Positions 49,439-63,600 of a DNA stretch of 64,000 nt are shown in pieces. Both the position numbers and the translations under genes were made by a program. Each line of letters opens with the position of its first letter. Position 1 is the first letter of the stretch. Source of the stretch: Dysidea avara (Eukaryota > Porifera > Demospongiae > Dictyoceratida > Dysideidae); assembly GCF_963678975.1 (NCBI RefSeq), contig NC_089279.1, positions 36,289,933 through 36,353,932 of the forward strand, written 5' to 3'. Below the pieces are notes generated by a model that made no database searches, was not told where the DNA came from, and worked only from the letters and a program-made list of their open reading frames with translations.

Positions 49439-49964
49439 CCACTTTTCTTATTTTGTACTATTAATTTTTATGACTGTATTGGCTGCAACCCATGCCATGT
49501 TGTTCTGATTTTGATAAAAGTTTTATTAACCAGTGTGAACTGTAAATGTTGAGGGCCAGGTTTAATATTATGCTGGGATTCATCATGTTGTAATAATTAT
49601 GAAGATTTGAGATTGTGCAAGTATTACAAAGATCAGGAGAAAATTGGTTAAGTTTTGTAGAAACCTTTTTAATATAAACAACTGCTCAGGTATATAAAGT
49701 TTGCAATGGCTAAACTATATACACCAATATTAGTCCTACAGTTCTCTGTAGACAGTTATGGTCATTGTGTAATATGACTATATACCACTAAGTGAAGATA
49801 TTGTAGCTGTAACTCAAATGGTGCCCCAGCTAGTACATAGAATTTCAGCCACTAAATAAATCCTATAAGCCTCCAGTTAAGCTGTCCCCTATTCTGTTAG
49901 TTTAGCTACTACACTGTACTTGTACAGTTGTATGGCTGCTATAAATATTGGTAAAGAGTTATGG
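49439..49964. other. 3' flank of the NLR gene
   Basis: No gene. AATAAA-like signals lie near 49854. Confidence 0.4.
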
Positions 49965-50640
49965 TATAGTGGCATAGCCCACAAAATTGACAATATTGTG
50001 CACTTTTTCATAAAACCATGAAACTTTCCACATCATTCCTCATGACATGTAATTTTAGATATAGTGCCATTGCTGACCTTTGGTGACTTTTATGGCCATT
50101 TTTGTGCAGAAAATTGATCATTTCGTCTTTAACTCCCTGAGGCAGTAATTAACTTGTTAAAACATGATAATAAACAAAAGACTTTGCTGATATATAGAAA
50201 CAACTTGGTTTTATTTGAAGTCAATAAGTGATTTCATTACAAAGTTATGATCATTTTTACTAGCTACAAAATTGGATAAATTTATGCATAATTATCTGCT
50301 CACAGGTAATTCACACCTTGAGGGCAGGTAAATTTATCAAATTTTGCAGCGATCACAACTTTGTAATGAAATCACCTATTGACTTCAAATAAAAAAACCA
50401 AGTTGTTTCTATCAGCAAGATCTTTTGTTTAGTATCATGTTTTAACAAGTTAATTACTACCCCAGGCTAGGGAGGTAAAGACAAAAATGATCAATTTTCT
50501 GTACAAAAATGGCCGTAAAAGTCACCAAGTCAACTCAGCAATGGCACTATATCTGTATTGAGGACTACTATTTATGTGGAAAGTTTCATGGCTTTACACA
50601 ATTTTTTGGTTGTGCCGTTAAACTATTGTTACTATTACAA
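49965..50640. mobile_element. Foldback MITE, arms about 300 bp
   Basis: The left arm (about 49970-50265) and right arm (about 50340-50635) are reverse complements along their length. Examples are GGTGACTTTTATGGCCATTT against the complement of AAATGGCCGTAAAAGTCACC, and AAACAACTTGGTTTTATTTG against the complement of the AAATAAAAAAACCAAGTTGTTT region. A short AT-rich loop lies between. No coding capacity. Confidence 0.8.
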
Positions 50641-50684
50641 ATGTAACCACATGCACCAGGCCACAGATAGCGATACCCACCCTA

Positions 50685-50840
50685 TATAATTATACTGGTC
50701 ATGTTTTGCTCACTATACTAGCTACTGCTCTTAAAAATATGGTGAAGACTGCATTAGTGATGATGCCATTACTGCTTTACTTGAAAAAATTGAACAGCCA
50801 GTTGCAGGAGTATTCAATAAAGATCCAATATTTGCACAGT
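50685..50840 (+). pseudogene. Diverged fragment of the membrane protein gene at 40 kb
   Basis: GCTACTGCTCTTAAAAATAT and GGTGAAGACTGCATTAGTGA match 40251-40300 (ALKDMVKTVLVM) closely. GAACAGCCAGTTGCAGGA...AATAAAGAT parallels 40315-40345. The frame is broken. It shows the 40 kb gene was once duplicated near here. Confidence 0.55.
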
Positions 50841-51114
50841 GCTTATTCTAGGGAATCATCATGATGAAAGCTACTTTTATTTTGCTGAAGTTAATAATTA
50901 ATTGCTTATAGTAACTATAGTAACTTTTGTGTCACCATAGAGTAACATGTCTGCTCTACTGCTTTAATAAATTTGTCTTTGTAATGTATAACATGAACTC
51001 CAAACAATTTTTTTGCTGTCATTATAGCTTAGATGTATTCAACTGATTATGGTACAACATTTACAACACATTGTTTCATTATAGACACTACAACACCACA
51101 TTGCTACTGCTAGA

Positions 51115-54100
51115 CTAGTTGTACAACATCAAGATATTTACATATCCACATGTCTTACAATTGGTATATACACATTTTGAAAACTGAAATATAACACTGA
51201 CATTCTTCACCCATCTTTTGACTGCTTTATATGGCTTCAGATCTCTTAGGTGTAACTGCTGCTTTCCACAACTTGTCCATCTGTCTGTGCGTATTCCTAT
51301 AGTGGATGATGACATGGTAATTGAACACACATATGTGCCCCACTGAGCAAAAATCCAACTAGTTAGCATGATTCTGTTTTCGCATTGAAATAGATTGGGT
51401 ATATTGGGTAATTACCACTTTTTTGTTGCTAAAGAAGTAACTTAAAGCAAACCACTTCGAACCACAAACAATGCTTAGAACTGTCTTCTTAACTGTTTTA
51501 TGTGTATAGTATATATATTTCCTTAGGAAATTCTTTGCTGCATTTTTTCACATATAAGAGGCCGGGACACATACCCTTTCGGTTCTAAGGGATACACAAT
51601 TTTTGGTAGCCTATAAGGCACACAACGCTGTTTTTCAGTTACTACAACACCCACATAATACCCCGGTCACACCTCTAATCACTATGTACACTACTAACCG
51701 TAGACCAGAGTTAGTTGCGGTCGTGCTCAGTTCTTGTTGTTTACTTCTCTCTAGTGACTTGATGTGGTCAATAGCCTTTTGACAGTGTTCCTGTTGTCGT
51801 GCCAACTCCTGGTCAGTAGTGTAAGCACTAGAAGGCACATTCAGTATAATTATATATACAACAAGTTGGATCACAGAAAAAGAAAGTAGGGGAAACAAGG
51901 GAGGTCACCTATATCTGCAGATATACTAGTGAACATTTAATCCCTATACCCCAAGACCATGACTGAATTAGGGATTAAATGTTCACTAGTATATTGTAGG
52001 TTAGGCAACCTCCCTTGTTTCCCCACTTTCTTTTTCTATGATCCCTAATCAAACTTAAAATTTCTAATTTTCCTTAAACTTGTTTGCTTACATTTTTGTA
52101 ACATTATTATGACTGGTTAACCCACGCATACTGCATCAAAAGAAAGGATGGCGCCTGAATTAATGTTTTCGTCTGAACGCACGCACCAGCAATCAAAAAC
52201 TGCTTTGAAAGTGTAGTGGTCAGTATGCTTCGCTTTCAGCTATGTTCAGCCCGTTACACAACATTACAAATGAAGGACAGTGTTAGAATCGTCTCTGCAA
52301 TCAGTCCATTCATGATCACCACGGAAATACGGACGATTCCTGTTTACAAATGCACTGTAGGGAAGCCATGTATTGCGCTACCAGGAATCGACACATTGGG
52401 CTGTCAGCAAAAAGAAATGGGACACAAAGGAGGACAAAGGTAAGTCCATAATGCGTGCATTGTACGTACTACGGTATGCCAAAAGGCACATCTCGGGACG
52501 AAGCGACATCAAACTGTGAAAAAAATCAAGCCCATGGCCTTAGCTGTTATCAAGTTACACTTGCCTGAAGGCAGGCAGGCAGTTAGTCAGTAGAAAATTC
52601 CAATTAATACATATTTTTTAATTTTGTAACTATTTATTTGAAGCCTTAGGATCATACTAAAGGCACTTTTGGGCTTGGCTATACCTAACCGATACTGCCA
52701 AGGTGCCAGGATGGAGTTGTGAAGCTGGTTTTTGGGTGAATTTTTTGGCTAGGGAAACCCAAATCTCCATGATCTTTAATATACAGTACTACTGTACTGT
52801 ATGATAATTTCAGAGGGAAAAAAACACATCAGCAAATTAAAATTTGAATAATTTGTATTATACTATTAATTGAATTAGGGCTGAAAAAAATCTTGGATAT
52901 GTGGTAATGATTTTGGTAATTGGAGAATAAAACTGGTACTCAAGTGCTGGTTAAGATAAGTGGCTCATTGTTTATCTCTAATGCATTGTCATCAAGAAGT
53001 GACAATAACAACGAAGGTGTGACATTTGATTTGTGGAATTTATTGCACTTTGTATGCATGTCAGTAACATTCACATTGGTAATAAGCAACCCGTTGAGTG
53101 AAAACCAATCGTTTTCACAAAATATAATTTTGGTATAAAAATGTATTGAAATACACCACACATGTTACATAAAAAATTAAATTACTTTGAATAACGTTCA
53201 AATTACTAAAACCTATACATTGGATTTGCCCTTTCATAGAGAGATATATATAAGAAAATCTTTCAATTTCCTGTTTCTACAGCAAAAGGTACATGCATTA
53301 AGGGAACTTGTTCACGATGCAGTAGAAATAAAGTTTACCATCATCATTTCTTTGCTTCTTCTTTGTCTATACTGAGGAGCATATTATAGAAAAATCACTG
53401 TACCTTGATAAATAATCTGCCAGCTCATGGTGAACAGGTTCCATCTTTGTAGCTTGTTTCATTCACGAGTTATGATTGATTTATTAAGCACTTGTAATTT
53501 ACTTGATGCATTGTTGCTGTACAAATCAAATTTTATTGCTGTTCCAATTGTCTAGTGCTATAACTCCAAGCAAAAGACTGAAACTTTGGTTATCCACTCC
53601 TTTTTTACTATGCACAACAGAAAAGCAATAAAATGGAATGCAAATGACCAGTTTTTGCTTAGCCAGTTGCACATAATATAGTTAGAGTGTCTGTTGCTAT
53701 TGTGAACTGCTCATGGTCCAGTATAAAGCAAATGAAGTATAATATAGGTGATAGATCACAATATAGCTATAGTATTCATGAGTATTTGATAGTTAAAACT
53801 AGAGAGTACTCAAATCCATGATCTTTTCAGTCTTACTCTGATTCACTTCAAGGTGTCTACTATCACCATGCTTTTCACACAAGGCAATGAATGTTGGCCA
53901 TACAAACAAGTACAACTGCTTTGATATTTATACAACCAAGCAAACAAACTAGAAGCTATATAAGCAACTTAAAGTTTTAGAAAACCATTTTCTGATAATT
54001 TATACCACATCTGTACCAATGTACAATTCAGCACAATAATAAATAACTAGTAAAAATTACAATTGTATAATGTTTGTCACAATAGTTTTATTTTTGTAGC

Positions 54101-57100
54101 AATGAAAACTAACAATAATGCACTACTTGATATAACAATAATTATATAACAATGACTACATCACTTACTAGTCAACCTCGTCAGTCATTACTTCACCAGT
54201 GTCTGGTTGTGGTTGCTATAACAACACTCATAAAAAGTGTCATAGAACAAACACTCGTCACAACCTGTACTCTTCCCTTTAGTTGTTTAATGGTGGACTT
54301 GTCCTTCCTTCTCTTGACAGCAGCTCTCTCTGTCACCTTCTGTTGACTTTGAGCCTATGTCACATCACCATAGTAACAGTGTGAGGTTGTAATAGGTTAT
54401 GTCCTTAGGAGATCTTGTGGTCTGATATTGCAGCTTGAGACAGGAATGGTGAACTTACATGCTAAATAAATATTATCTATATATCTACAGGAAATTTTTG
54501 GGAACACTTGTGAGTTATAAACAGAAGAGTGCTAGGAAAAATAATTGTTTGTTATTCGTTGCTTAATATTGCTTCACAGCCGGGCCATTAAACTCTGGTT
54601 GCTTGTTGGTTTGTACTGCAGAGTTAACCCAGTCCCTGCCTTACTGGACTATTAATATGATCCACTCAACACAGCAATTTTCCCCAGTTTTTCTTTAATT
54701 GTGCATAATCACAAAAGCTTCTTTTTATCATGGGAGTCATTGATTTTTGGCTCAAAAGGTGGCACCTTTCTAGTAGCTGTCACTACCTTTAAAAAATAAT
54801 ATTTTAAACGGATACCCTCTATATATAGAACTACTTACTTACATAGTCAGTCAAGAAAGCACTGTACGTAAGTATATGTTAAAGCATTGCCGCGAGTACT
54901 ATATGAAAAATAAAGTATGAGGCGCACAGCCGAGATGCTAATAAAGCATGAGGCGAAGTCAAGTGCTTTATTAGCATAGCAGCCAAGCGCCCAGTGCTTT
55001 ATTTTTCATATAGCACGAGCAAGGCAGTGCTTTAAATGATTTATGGAACTTTCTAGTCATGTAGCTTCACCATACACTAGGACTCGTAATTAACAAGCGT
55101 TGCACGAATTATTAGCAGCCTGAACACACACAAACTAGTTTAACAAAGTAACTCACACGTAGTTCACCATAGCTTGGCATGGTAGATGTTCATCGCGTAT
55201 TTTGGCAGGTTTTGCTCACAACCCACAATCGATTTTATTGTGAGTCACATGGTGAAGTATTTCCGTGATATCTCCAGGACTTGTCCGTTTACATTAACAA
55301 ACGTAACAGCAACGTTACCTTCTCCCACCCATCATCGAAGCATTTAGGTATGCCTATAAAAGCAATCCAGTGGTAGAAATCGTATTGGCTGGGGTGATTG
55401 ATCACTCAGCGTGGCGAGGCTATCAGCCTTCACTGGCTTGGGTGATTAGTCATACTGGTGCAAGCCCTGCAGGCTATTAGCCTGCACTAAGGCAAGTGGG
55501 CAACTGTGCTTCATTGCCCACAAAGAGTGCTTTATTGCACCGCAAAGAGTGCTTTATTGAATGAATAAAGCACTCTTTGCAGTGCAATAAAGCACTCTTT
55601 GTGGTTGATGAAGCACTGTTGGCCGGCTGAGAGTGTACTTTATGAAATTTAAAGTACACTTTCTCACCCGCGCAAAGTTCTATAAGGTGTAATAAAGCAC
55701 TCTTTGCAGTGCAATAAAGCACTCTTTGTGGTCAATAAAACAAGCATAAAGTGTACTTAATGAAATATAAAGTATACTTTTCCCGTCCATGCAAAGTTCT
55801 ATAAGTAAAGCTTAAATCTGTGCTTAAGTACACTTTGGACATTGCACTTGTGTCACTTAACAACTTTAGCTTGTTACCAAGTCAGGATATCACTAGATAT
55901 TACTCAGGACTCTTCAATTACTAATCAATATCAGACCACGCACTACACCAGTGAAACATCACCAACCACAAAACACTAACAGGACCACATAAAATTGTTT
56001 TATGCGCTCTTGTTACAAATACTGACCAGTTGTGCTAGAGTATCCCTCTCCACTGCTGTCTTCTCAGCCTGTGATGTAAAATGACATCGTTAGTAAGTGA
56101 TGTAATTATTATATTAGTTAGTATAGCAAAAAGTGATCTTTTATGATTAAACTTAATCAATAATATAATAATTGTGGTTATTAAATACAACAGGTTTTGA
56201 CTACAGATAGAGCTTTACGAGAGTGTTAAAAGAATCAAAATTCTTGCCAGTGTTTATAGGCTATCAACGTCGATGGATACCCAGTCGACACCTCTCTATA
56301 ACAGACACTTTTAGTACACTCAAACTAAAAGCTAGATACAGTATATTCAATAAAGACCAGAATGTATCTGGCATGCATTGTCTACAAATCAATGCTGTAT
56401 AATGTATTACTCAAGCTATCATGATATGTGGACTAAAAACCAATACCTGTACTATAGTTTTGGATAGTTCATTGTGTATGAACATCTCCCTATCCCTAGA
56501 CAACTCCATGTTCTCTTGTAGTTGCTCCATCTGTTCCTTCACCTTCCTGTTAGCTTGGTGTAGACTAGTACACTGTGACTCCAACTGGACAATGATATCC
56601 TTTGCCTCTGGAAATAAACAACTTTGTTTGATGACAGTGATTGTCTTAGCAATAACAACTAAATATGAGTTTGGTGTACACATAGGCGGTGGAGGAGGGG
56701 AGTGGGTGGGTGGCAGAATGATATCTTACCGAAATTATTTTTCTTGGAGTGGGGCTGAAAAGATCTAGCTCAAATCCCTAATAGAGCACTCAAGGCCTTC
56801 ACAAAAATGTGTTCCTAAAAGTGGAACAAAAATAACCTGGAATGGGAATCAAACCAGTTACCTCTTACTTTGAGAGTTGGTGTCTTACCACTGCACCAGG
56901 TGGCTACAGGCTGTTTTGTTCTGCTTATAAATGCTATACGTTCATTAACCCTTCAACAGCTAAAAGCTTTGCTAAAAGAAGTATTCATTAACTATTCTGT
57001 TTTAAAATAATCTTGACTATAAGTTGGTTTCAAATTGTACCTATAAAATTGCTATAAGTTAATTTCGGTGAACTTTGAGACATTGTGAAAGTTAAAATGG

Positions 57101-60100
57101 CTACAGCTGGGGGCTGTGGCCCCAGACCCTCTGCTGCCAGAGATTCTATACTCTGGTCAGTCCCTCTCACATCAACTACTTCTTCCGCCACTGGGTGTAC
57201 AAATCAAAGACTGTGCTGTAAACCTTAATATGCATATATTATATTTACCTGAAGTGATGCTGAGTTAACTCAAACATGAAGAAACTGACCCTGATAGCTA
57301 AAATTTCCTGAAGGATACATGGACCGATATGGAGAGGAGGAGAAAAGGATGTCACAGGCTAAAAAGGGTTCAAGAAACAGACAATGAAAGACAAGTAAGG
57401 TTCAGCACAAAATAAACAATTACGACGTTTTATTCCAAAATGGTGCAGTAAATATATTCACTAGGTGCAGAGAGTGACAGAGTTAGGAATGCTGTAATGA
57501 CCAGTAAAGAACAGGAAGCCACACCTCAACTAAGCAGGGAAAGATGCGTAACATTTGTATACCTGACATCTCAATGTAGTCTCACAATAAATGCTTGATT
57601 CTATTCAATCAACAGTTCTCTATCACCATGTAGCTAGGTGTTATTATTAAAACCTACCTAATTTAGTACAACATAATACTGAGAGTTAGATATCTACTCT
57701 CTCTGATATTAATATTATGAGCAACAGACAGTGGTCCTTCACTCATTATACTGATCCTATAGCTAGTTACCATATGCACATGTGTATCTATAGCAAGTCT
57801 TCTCATCCCCACAATGCTTTTAGTACCTGTCTAGTAAATATACTGAAGAGAGTATCCTGCTCTCATATACTCCTGAGTTTGCCCTTGTGTCTAACAATTC
57901 TGCTAGCAACCAAGATACAGTGGTCCCTCGATTATCCAGCCATTGATTATCCGAATTTTCAAGTATCTATGCTACATAGACATAGGCCATTCACATATGT
58001 GGCTGTCCTAAGCCGGCATTGCGAATGTGGCACTGTACCAGTGATGTTTACATTATGACTGCCTTATGCATCATTACCCACAACACCTTGCCATTACATC
58101 ATCACTTTATGATTCAACCTTGTACAGGGGTTATGAGAGTAGGATGCTCTCCTCAGTTACACTATATTATAACCTCTTGATAACATGGCACAACCCTAAT
58201 CAATCAATGATCCCTTTGCCTCTAATATAAACATCCTTATTTGGTAAAAAACATTTTATATGGCAATGTAGAATGCTAGTACGTAACTTGGCGCAGTAAG
58301 AAATACTTTACTTCACTAACAGTGTCAACTATCTTTAAAACATTAATAACACAAGGAGTTAGAACAGAAATCCCAGGCAGTAACTTGAACCAGTCCCAAC
58401 TGGAAAGCCTACAATTTGAAAGGAATCATAGCTGGGAACTAATTCCCTGTCTAACCTGTACTCCCAATATTTAAGTTTATGTGTATAATCCTTTATTGGC
58501 TCTGTATAGCTGGTGCAAACTGATATTGTTTATATTTAAACACAAATATAGTTTGTTCACTTTCACCTGAGCCCTAGTTTCTTGTTAATAATTCTTGTTA
58601 CAAGGGCCAGCTGCTCAAACATTTAGCATCACTGTGAAGCCCTTCAAATGCCAGAATTGTTTATCAAAAAAGGGCTTTGATATAGGCAAGAACAAGTGAG
58701 TTATGAGGCTTTAAAAATATCCCATACAATTAGTATGGATGATTCAGACATGCAAACACATTTACAACATGAAAACATGCTTGTTCCAGTACAAAACCAT
58801 TGGGAGTAAACACATGTTCACCTTTGATAATACTATATTTGGCAGGAGCTCAGGTAAATGTGTACAGACTATATATAGTACTGACTACATTAACAAGGTT
58901 ATAGCTACCTGTTAACTTTTTCAATAGTGATTTCTTCTCTCTCTTGAGTGACTGTTGTAGTAAAGTATAATCTAACAGTTTGGCTTCATCATCATTACCT
59001 TCAACTTGTCAGACTGAGCACTAGTCACTTCTTCATGAGTAGCCATTAGTTCATTCAGCATGCTATAGTAGGGGACAATCCCGTAATATTTCATCTACAC
59101 ACATGTACAGTAGAAATAATAATTTTGACAGTGACTGTTTTATTAGAGTGAAGTGGACATTCTTAGTTATCCAGACAATAACAATAACTATAAGATAAGG
59201 GGGTATTTCCTCATCAGTGTTGTGTGTTCTAATAGAGTAATTGACCAGAATTCTGTATACAATTGAATTACTTGGAGAAATATGGAACACTTACCATAAA
59301 GAAAGTTTGAAAGAAAAGAAGGTAAACTTGTTCTGTTTGATACATGGTAAATTTGCAACAAAATCTTGCAAATTGCCTTGCATGCCAAAAACTAGTATAT
59401 CTGAACACTTTTTACCAACTCCAGTAGCAACAGTGTCATACCGTGTACACACGTATCATATAATTGTTCAGGTACTAACCCATGACATCAAGTCCCTGTG
59501 GCGTAATGGATTAGCGCATTGGACTTCTAATTCAAAGGTTGTGGGTTCGACTCCCACCAGGGACACATGTATTTTTTTTTTTTTTCAAATGTATATGGCA
59601 AGTTAGAGGTCTACAAAACTAAAAGGCACAAGTTCCACCACATGACCAGTATACACAGATATTATTTTTAAGTTAATAATGTAGAAAAACTGTGACTACT
59701 AGTAGGTCACTGTTTCATCACTACTTTTCTTTCAAAAATTATTTCTCTGGTCCTACAGTAAGATAGTGCTGAGCAATAATTTTATTATTTACATAAACCA
59801 CATATTTATGTTTTGGTATTGATTTCTTGATCATCGCAATACCATGGATCCTAATCATAAATTACTTACACTGTATATGAATAGATATGAATTGCTAAAA
59901 CAGGAATCAGTTTATTTAACACAAATCTGTCCTTAAAGTGAAACGTTAGTTGTGGATACCTATAACCGTGGGTATAAGTGACATAGAACTACCCACTCAA
60001 CGCTATAAACAGCCATAAGGATAGGATACATTTCTATGGTTACCCACATGTTCTACACACTAACATACTGACCCTTGCAATTCCTTGATAGACTGCTGGT

Positions 60101-60515
60101 GGTCATGTAGTGATATCTGATGAGAGATGGTCTCATTGGCAATTGCTAGTTTCTCCTCCAAACGTTTCTGCCTCTTCTCCATGTCCCCAAGTGTGGTGAT
60201 CAAACTGTCCCTGTCATGGTATGCCCTCTGCAACTTGCGGTTCATCTTGGACACTGGTTAACACAGGACAACATAGTCACGAGGTAATGATGACATGCTG
60301 CTCACGTTCAAACTTGTGATCTTGCTGCATCTCCTTGATCACTTGTTGTTGTCTCTCCAGTTCCTTCATCAAAATGGTGTTCTCTTCCAATGAAGACTTC
60401 TGGTGACTTGTACCTCTCTTACTCCAGCTACACAACCACCACAACAATTGATGTGTGTGTATAGTGTGTCATAAACAGATAAATGTGTGGATACATGTGC
60501 ACTCACTAAAATCTC

Positions 60516-60614
<99 letters not shown>

Positions 60615-63600
60615 CACTACACTACATACACACATGTACACGGATATTACCAGCTATCAGACTGACTGACTGACAGACGATCATCCACTGGTACTGACTG
60701 GATATAACACAAGATAATATTAACAATATATATGTCATCTCAGGATACCTTAGGATAATGTGATATACTGGTGACACGTCTATTATTACTCATCACTAGT
60801 TGTTCATCATCTGTTGGTTGATCACCTTCCTGTAATGATGATGTAATGTGCTGTCATTGTGTACTAGTAGTAGCACAAGCTGTTACAGACCAAACTGATT
60901 TTCTCTATGGCCAATTATTTATTTTTATTAGTGCACACCCTTGAAAATGATTTTGCATAGAGGTTAGCAACAGCTAGAACTATTATTATTATTGCAGTGT
61001 GTGTTACATTAGAGATTATTTTGCGTATTAATTACTGTATAGTAAAGAACTTCAGCGTTAAAAACTTTAGCGAATTTGGCAAATAGGGTTTCAATCACCC
61101 ATCAATCTTTAATTACATGATCAGATATAGCGAGACCACATTCCGTCGCTGAATTGGTCCTGCAATATTTCAAACCACTAGCAAGAGATAAGAAAGAAGG
61201 CACAGTTCATCGTCCTATGAGGGATTCAACCAAATGCTTTGGTATATGTGATGGCCTGCTACACTGCTGGAGACTGAATTCACTGTAGTAACAACTAAAT
61301 GTTGCACTCGACATTCATAACCATTGAATGACACAATACATTTATTAGCACTTGCCTTCAACAGTTGATCGTACGTTCGATCAGATAATGCATAAATCAA
61401 GAGGAATTAAGATGGAGCCCCCCATTCTCCAGCTTTTTCTACCAATTTTTCTATAGCAGGTTTTTTCCAAACTTTTTTTACTACTGAAGTTTTTTTACTA
61501 TACGGTACATGGATCTTACTATACAAGTCGTATAAACTTGGAAAGGAGAGCGGCTTCAGTAAACTAGCACACATCTTATACTAACATAATGTTCCTCACT
61601 GTAGTGGTCAGATCAGATATTTCATTTGAAGAGTCCATCACACTATCGCTAACAAGCGATTGTTGTTCTTGTTGATGGAGCTGATTACTGGATATCTCTT
61701 CATTTAGCTTCTCAACTATAACAACAACAAGCTAAGTGCAGCTATTATGGAGCAGTGCTAGAAACAATGGTCAGTCATTGGCTGATTAAGGTCTCACATA
61801 ATTATGGTCAAATACACTACTGTACATTTTAAATTCCACATCATTTCCTATGTCCATAAGACTCAATTAGCTCCCAGCCACTGATTGTCTACATACAAAC
61901 TGACTGTTACAACTAGCACGGGGGGGGGGCATTACTTGTTAGTTGTAACATCTGATTCTCCACCTTTAGAGAGCTCACTTGTCCTTGTAACACAGGAACA
62001 GCCTCTCCTATATAGCAGTATATTACTGCAGTGTTATAGTGTACATGTAGTGGAACCTGTCTATTAATGGACTTGCCAAACCTAGGGTGAAAATTTATAA
62101 GTAGTCCAGCAATACATTTTAACCTCTGAACCTTATTATGGCAAACACACAATTTAGTGGTCTCAAATAGTCCATTATAGAGAGGTATCCACAGTGTTAC
62201 ATACTACTGGTATCATTCCTAAGAGTGTTGTTCTCTTTCAGTAGACGAGAATTATCTGATTGTAGCTTGTCCTTATCTGCTGAAATGCTGCTCAGCTCTA
62301 GTTTCAACCCTGCTTCTCTCTTTTGCATCAAGCCAAGCATGTCTTGATATAGGCTGGTAGGATGTTGACCTTGATCAACAGTCCTGCCTCCTTGATCAGT
62401 AATTCTGACTCCTTGATTATGTTGATCAGTAACCATGGAATCTCGGTGATGTTCAACAGTAGTTTTAACTCCTTGATGATGTATACCAAGATCAGTGGTC
62501 CTGCTCTGATGAATCAAACCCCCTTGATAGTGTTGATCAGCAGTCCTGACCCCTTGATTGTATAGTTCAGTGGTCGTGACTCCTTGATGTTGATCAAAGC
62601 TACTACTAATAGGCTGATGTTGACTAACTGTTACTGGTACATTTACACTTTGGGGAGGTCTACTAACACTTTGATCAAGAACAGCACCAGTCACAGGATC
62701 AAACCTGTTGACACTGCTAGCACAAGGCATTGACTGGCTGTGCAATACAGTAGAGATGGGTGGCTGTCGTTGATGAACCATTGACGGTAATTGCTGCCAT
62801 GACATATTCTGAGATATTGCATTGTCCTGTAGTGACTGGTGTTGTAGTGTAGCATTAGTGTCATTAGTTAACACAGGCTGTGATGACATCATATTAAAGA
62901 TGGGTTGTGCTTGATCCACAGGTAGTGGACTACCAATAGGAGTGGCTGCATACAAGGTGACACTACCATCCAAGGTAGTTCCCCTAACCAGAAACTCATC
63001 CTTCCTTAAATGGTCATCCTTGTTAGGGGTGCTATGTCTCCTCTTCCTTACACTGGAGTCACTGTGATGGTGTCTGACATGTTTTCTAGTTCGTTGATGT
63101 CTTCTTTCTGACAATGATTTTGGAGGGAGGTAGGAGATAGGTTGAAATGATTTGTGTTTGTGATGTAGCCCATCTTCATCTGATCCACTACTAGCAGAAG
63201 ATGACCCCTCACTACTGAGTTGCTGTTGGTGTTCATGGTCAATAGACTTAACACTGTCATAACTGGCTATGACTGGCCTATGAGGACTATCCAATATACT
63301 GTACAATTGGGGGCTACATGATGGTAACAAGTTTGTTACATCATCATTGTTTGTCTTCTTGTGTTGTAAACAACTATACTCTACCTCGTCTGGCTGAGTA
63401 GCTGTTGACTGTAATTGCTGTTCTTGCTGTTGTTGTTTATTGCGTACCACCTTGGTGTAGAGTTGCTCAGGGTCAAGCAGTGTTGGTGATGGCTGTTTAG
63501 TAGAGCCATCATCATCCTGAGGCTGATCATCATGTTTTGAGGTGTTATCCCTAGACTGAAACAATGAGAAAAAATTGTTGTCAGGTGGTCACTGGAGGTC

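Noticed and set aside
54152-54346. Plus-strand ORF as a secreted peptide
   Set aside because: It is antisense to coiled-coil exon 54265-54354, whose splice sites and phase fit its neighbours.
57717-58058. 113-residue plus-strand ORF
   Set aside because: It overlaps a pogo-type repeat end (CAGTGGTCCCTCGATTATCC) in an intron and has no recognisable domain.
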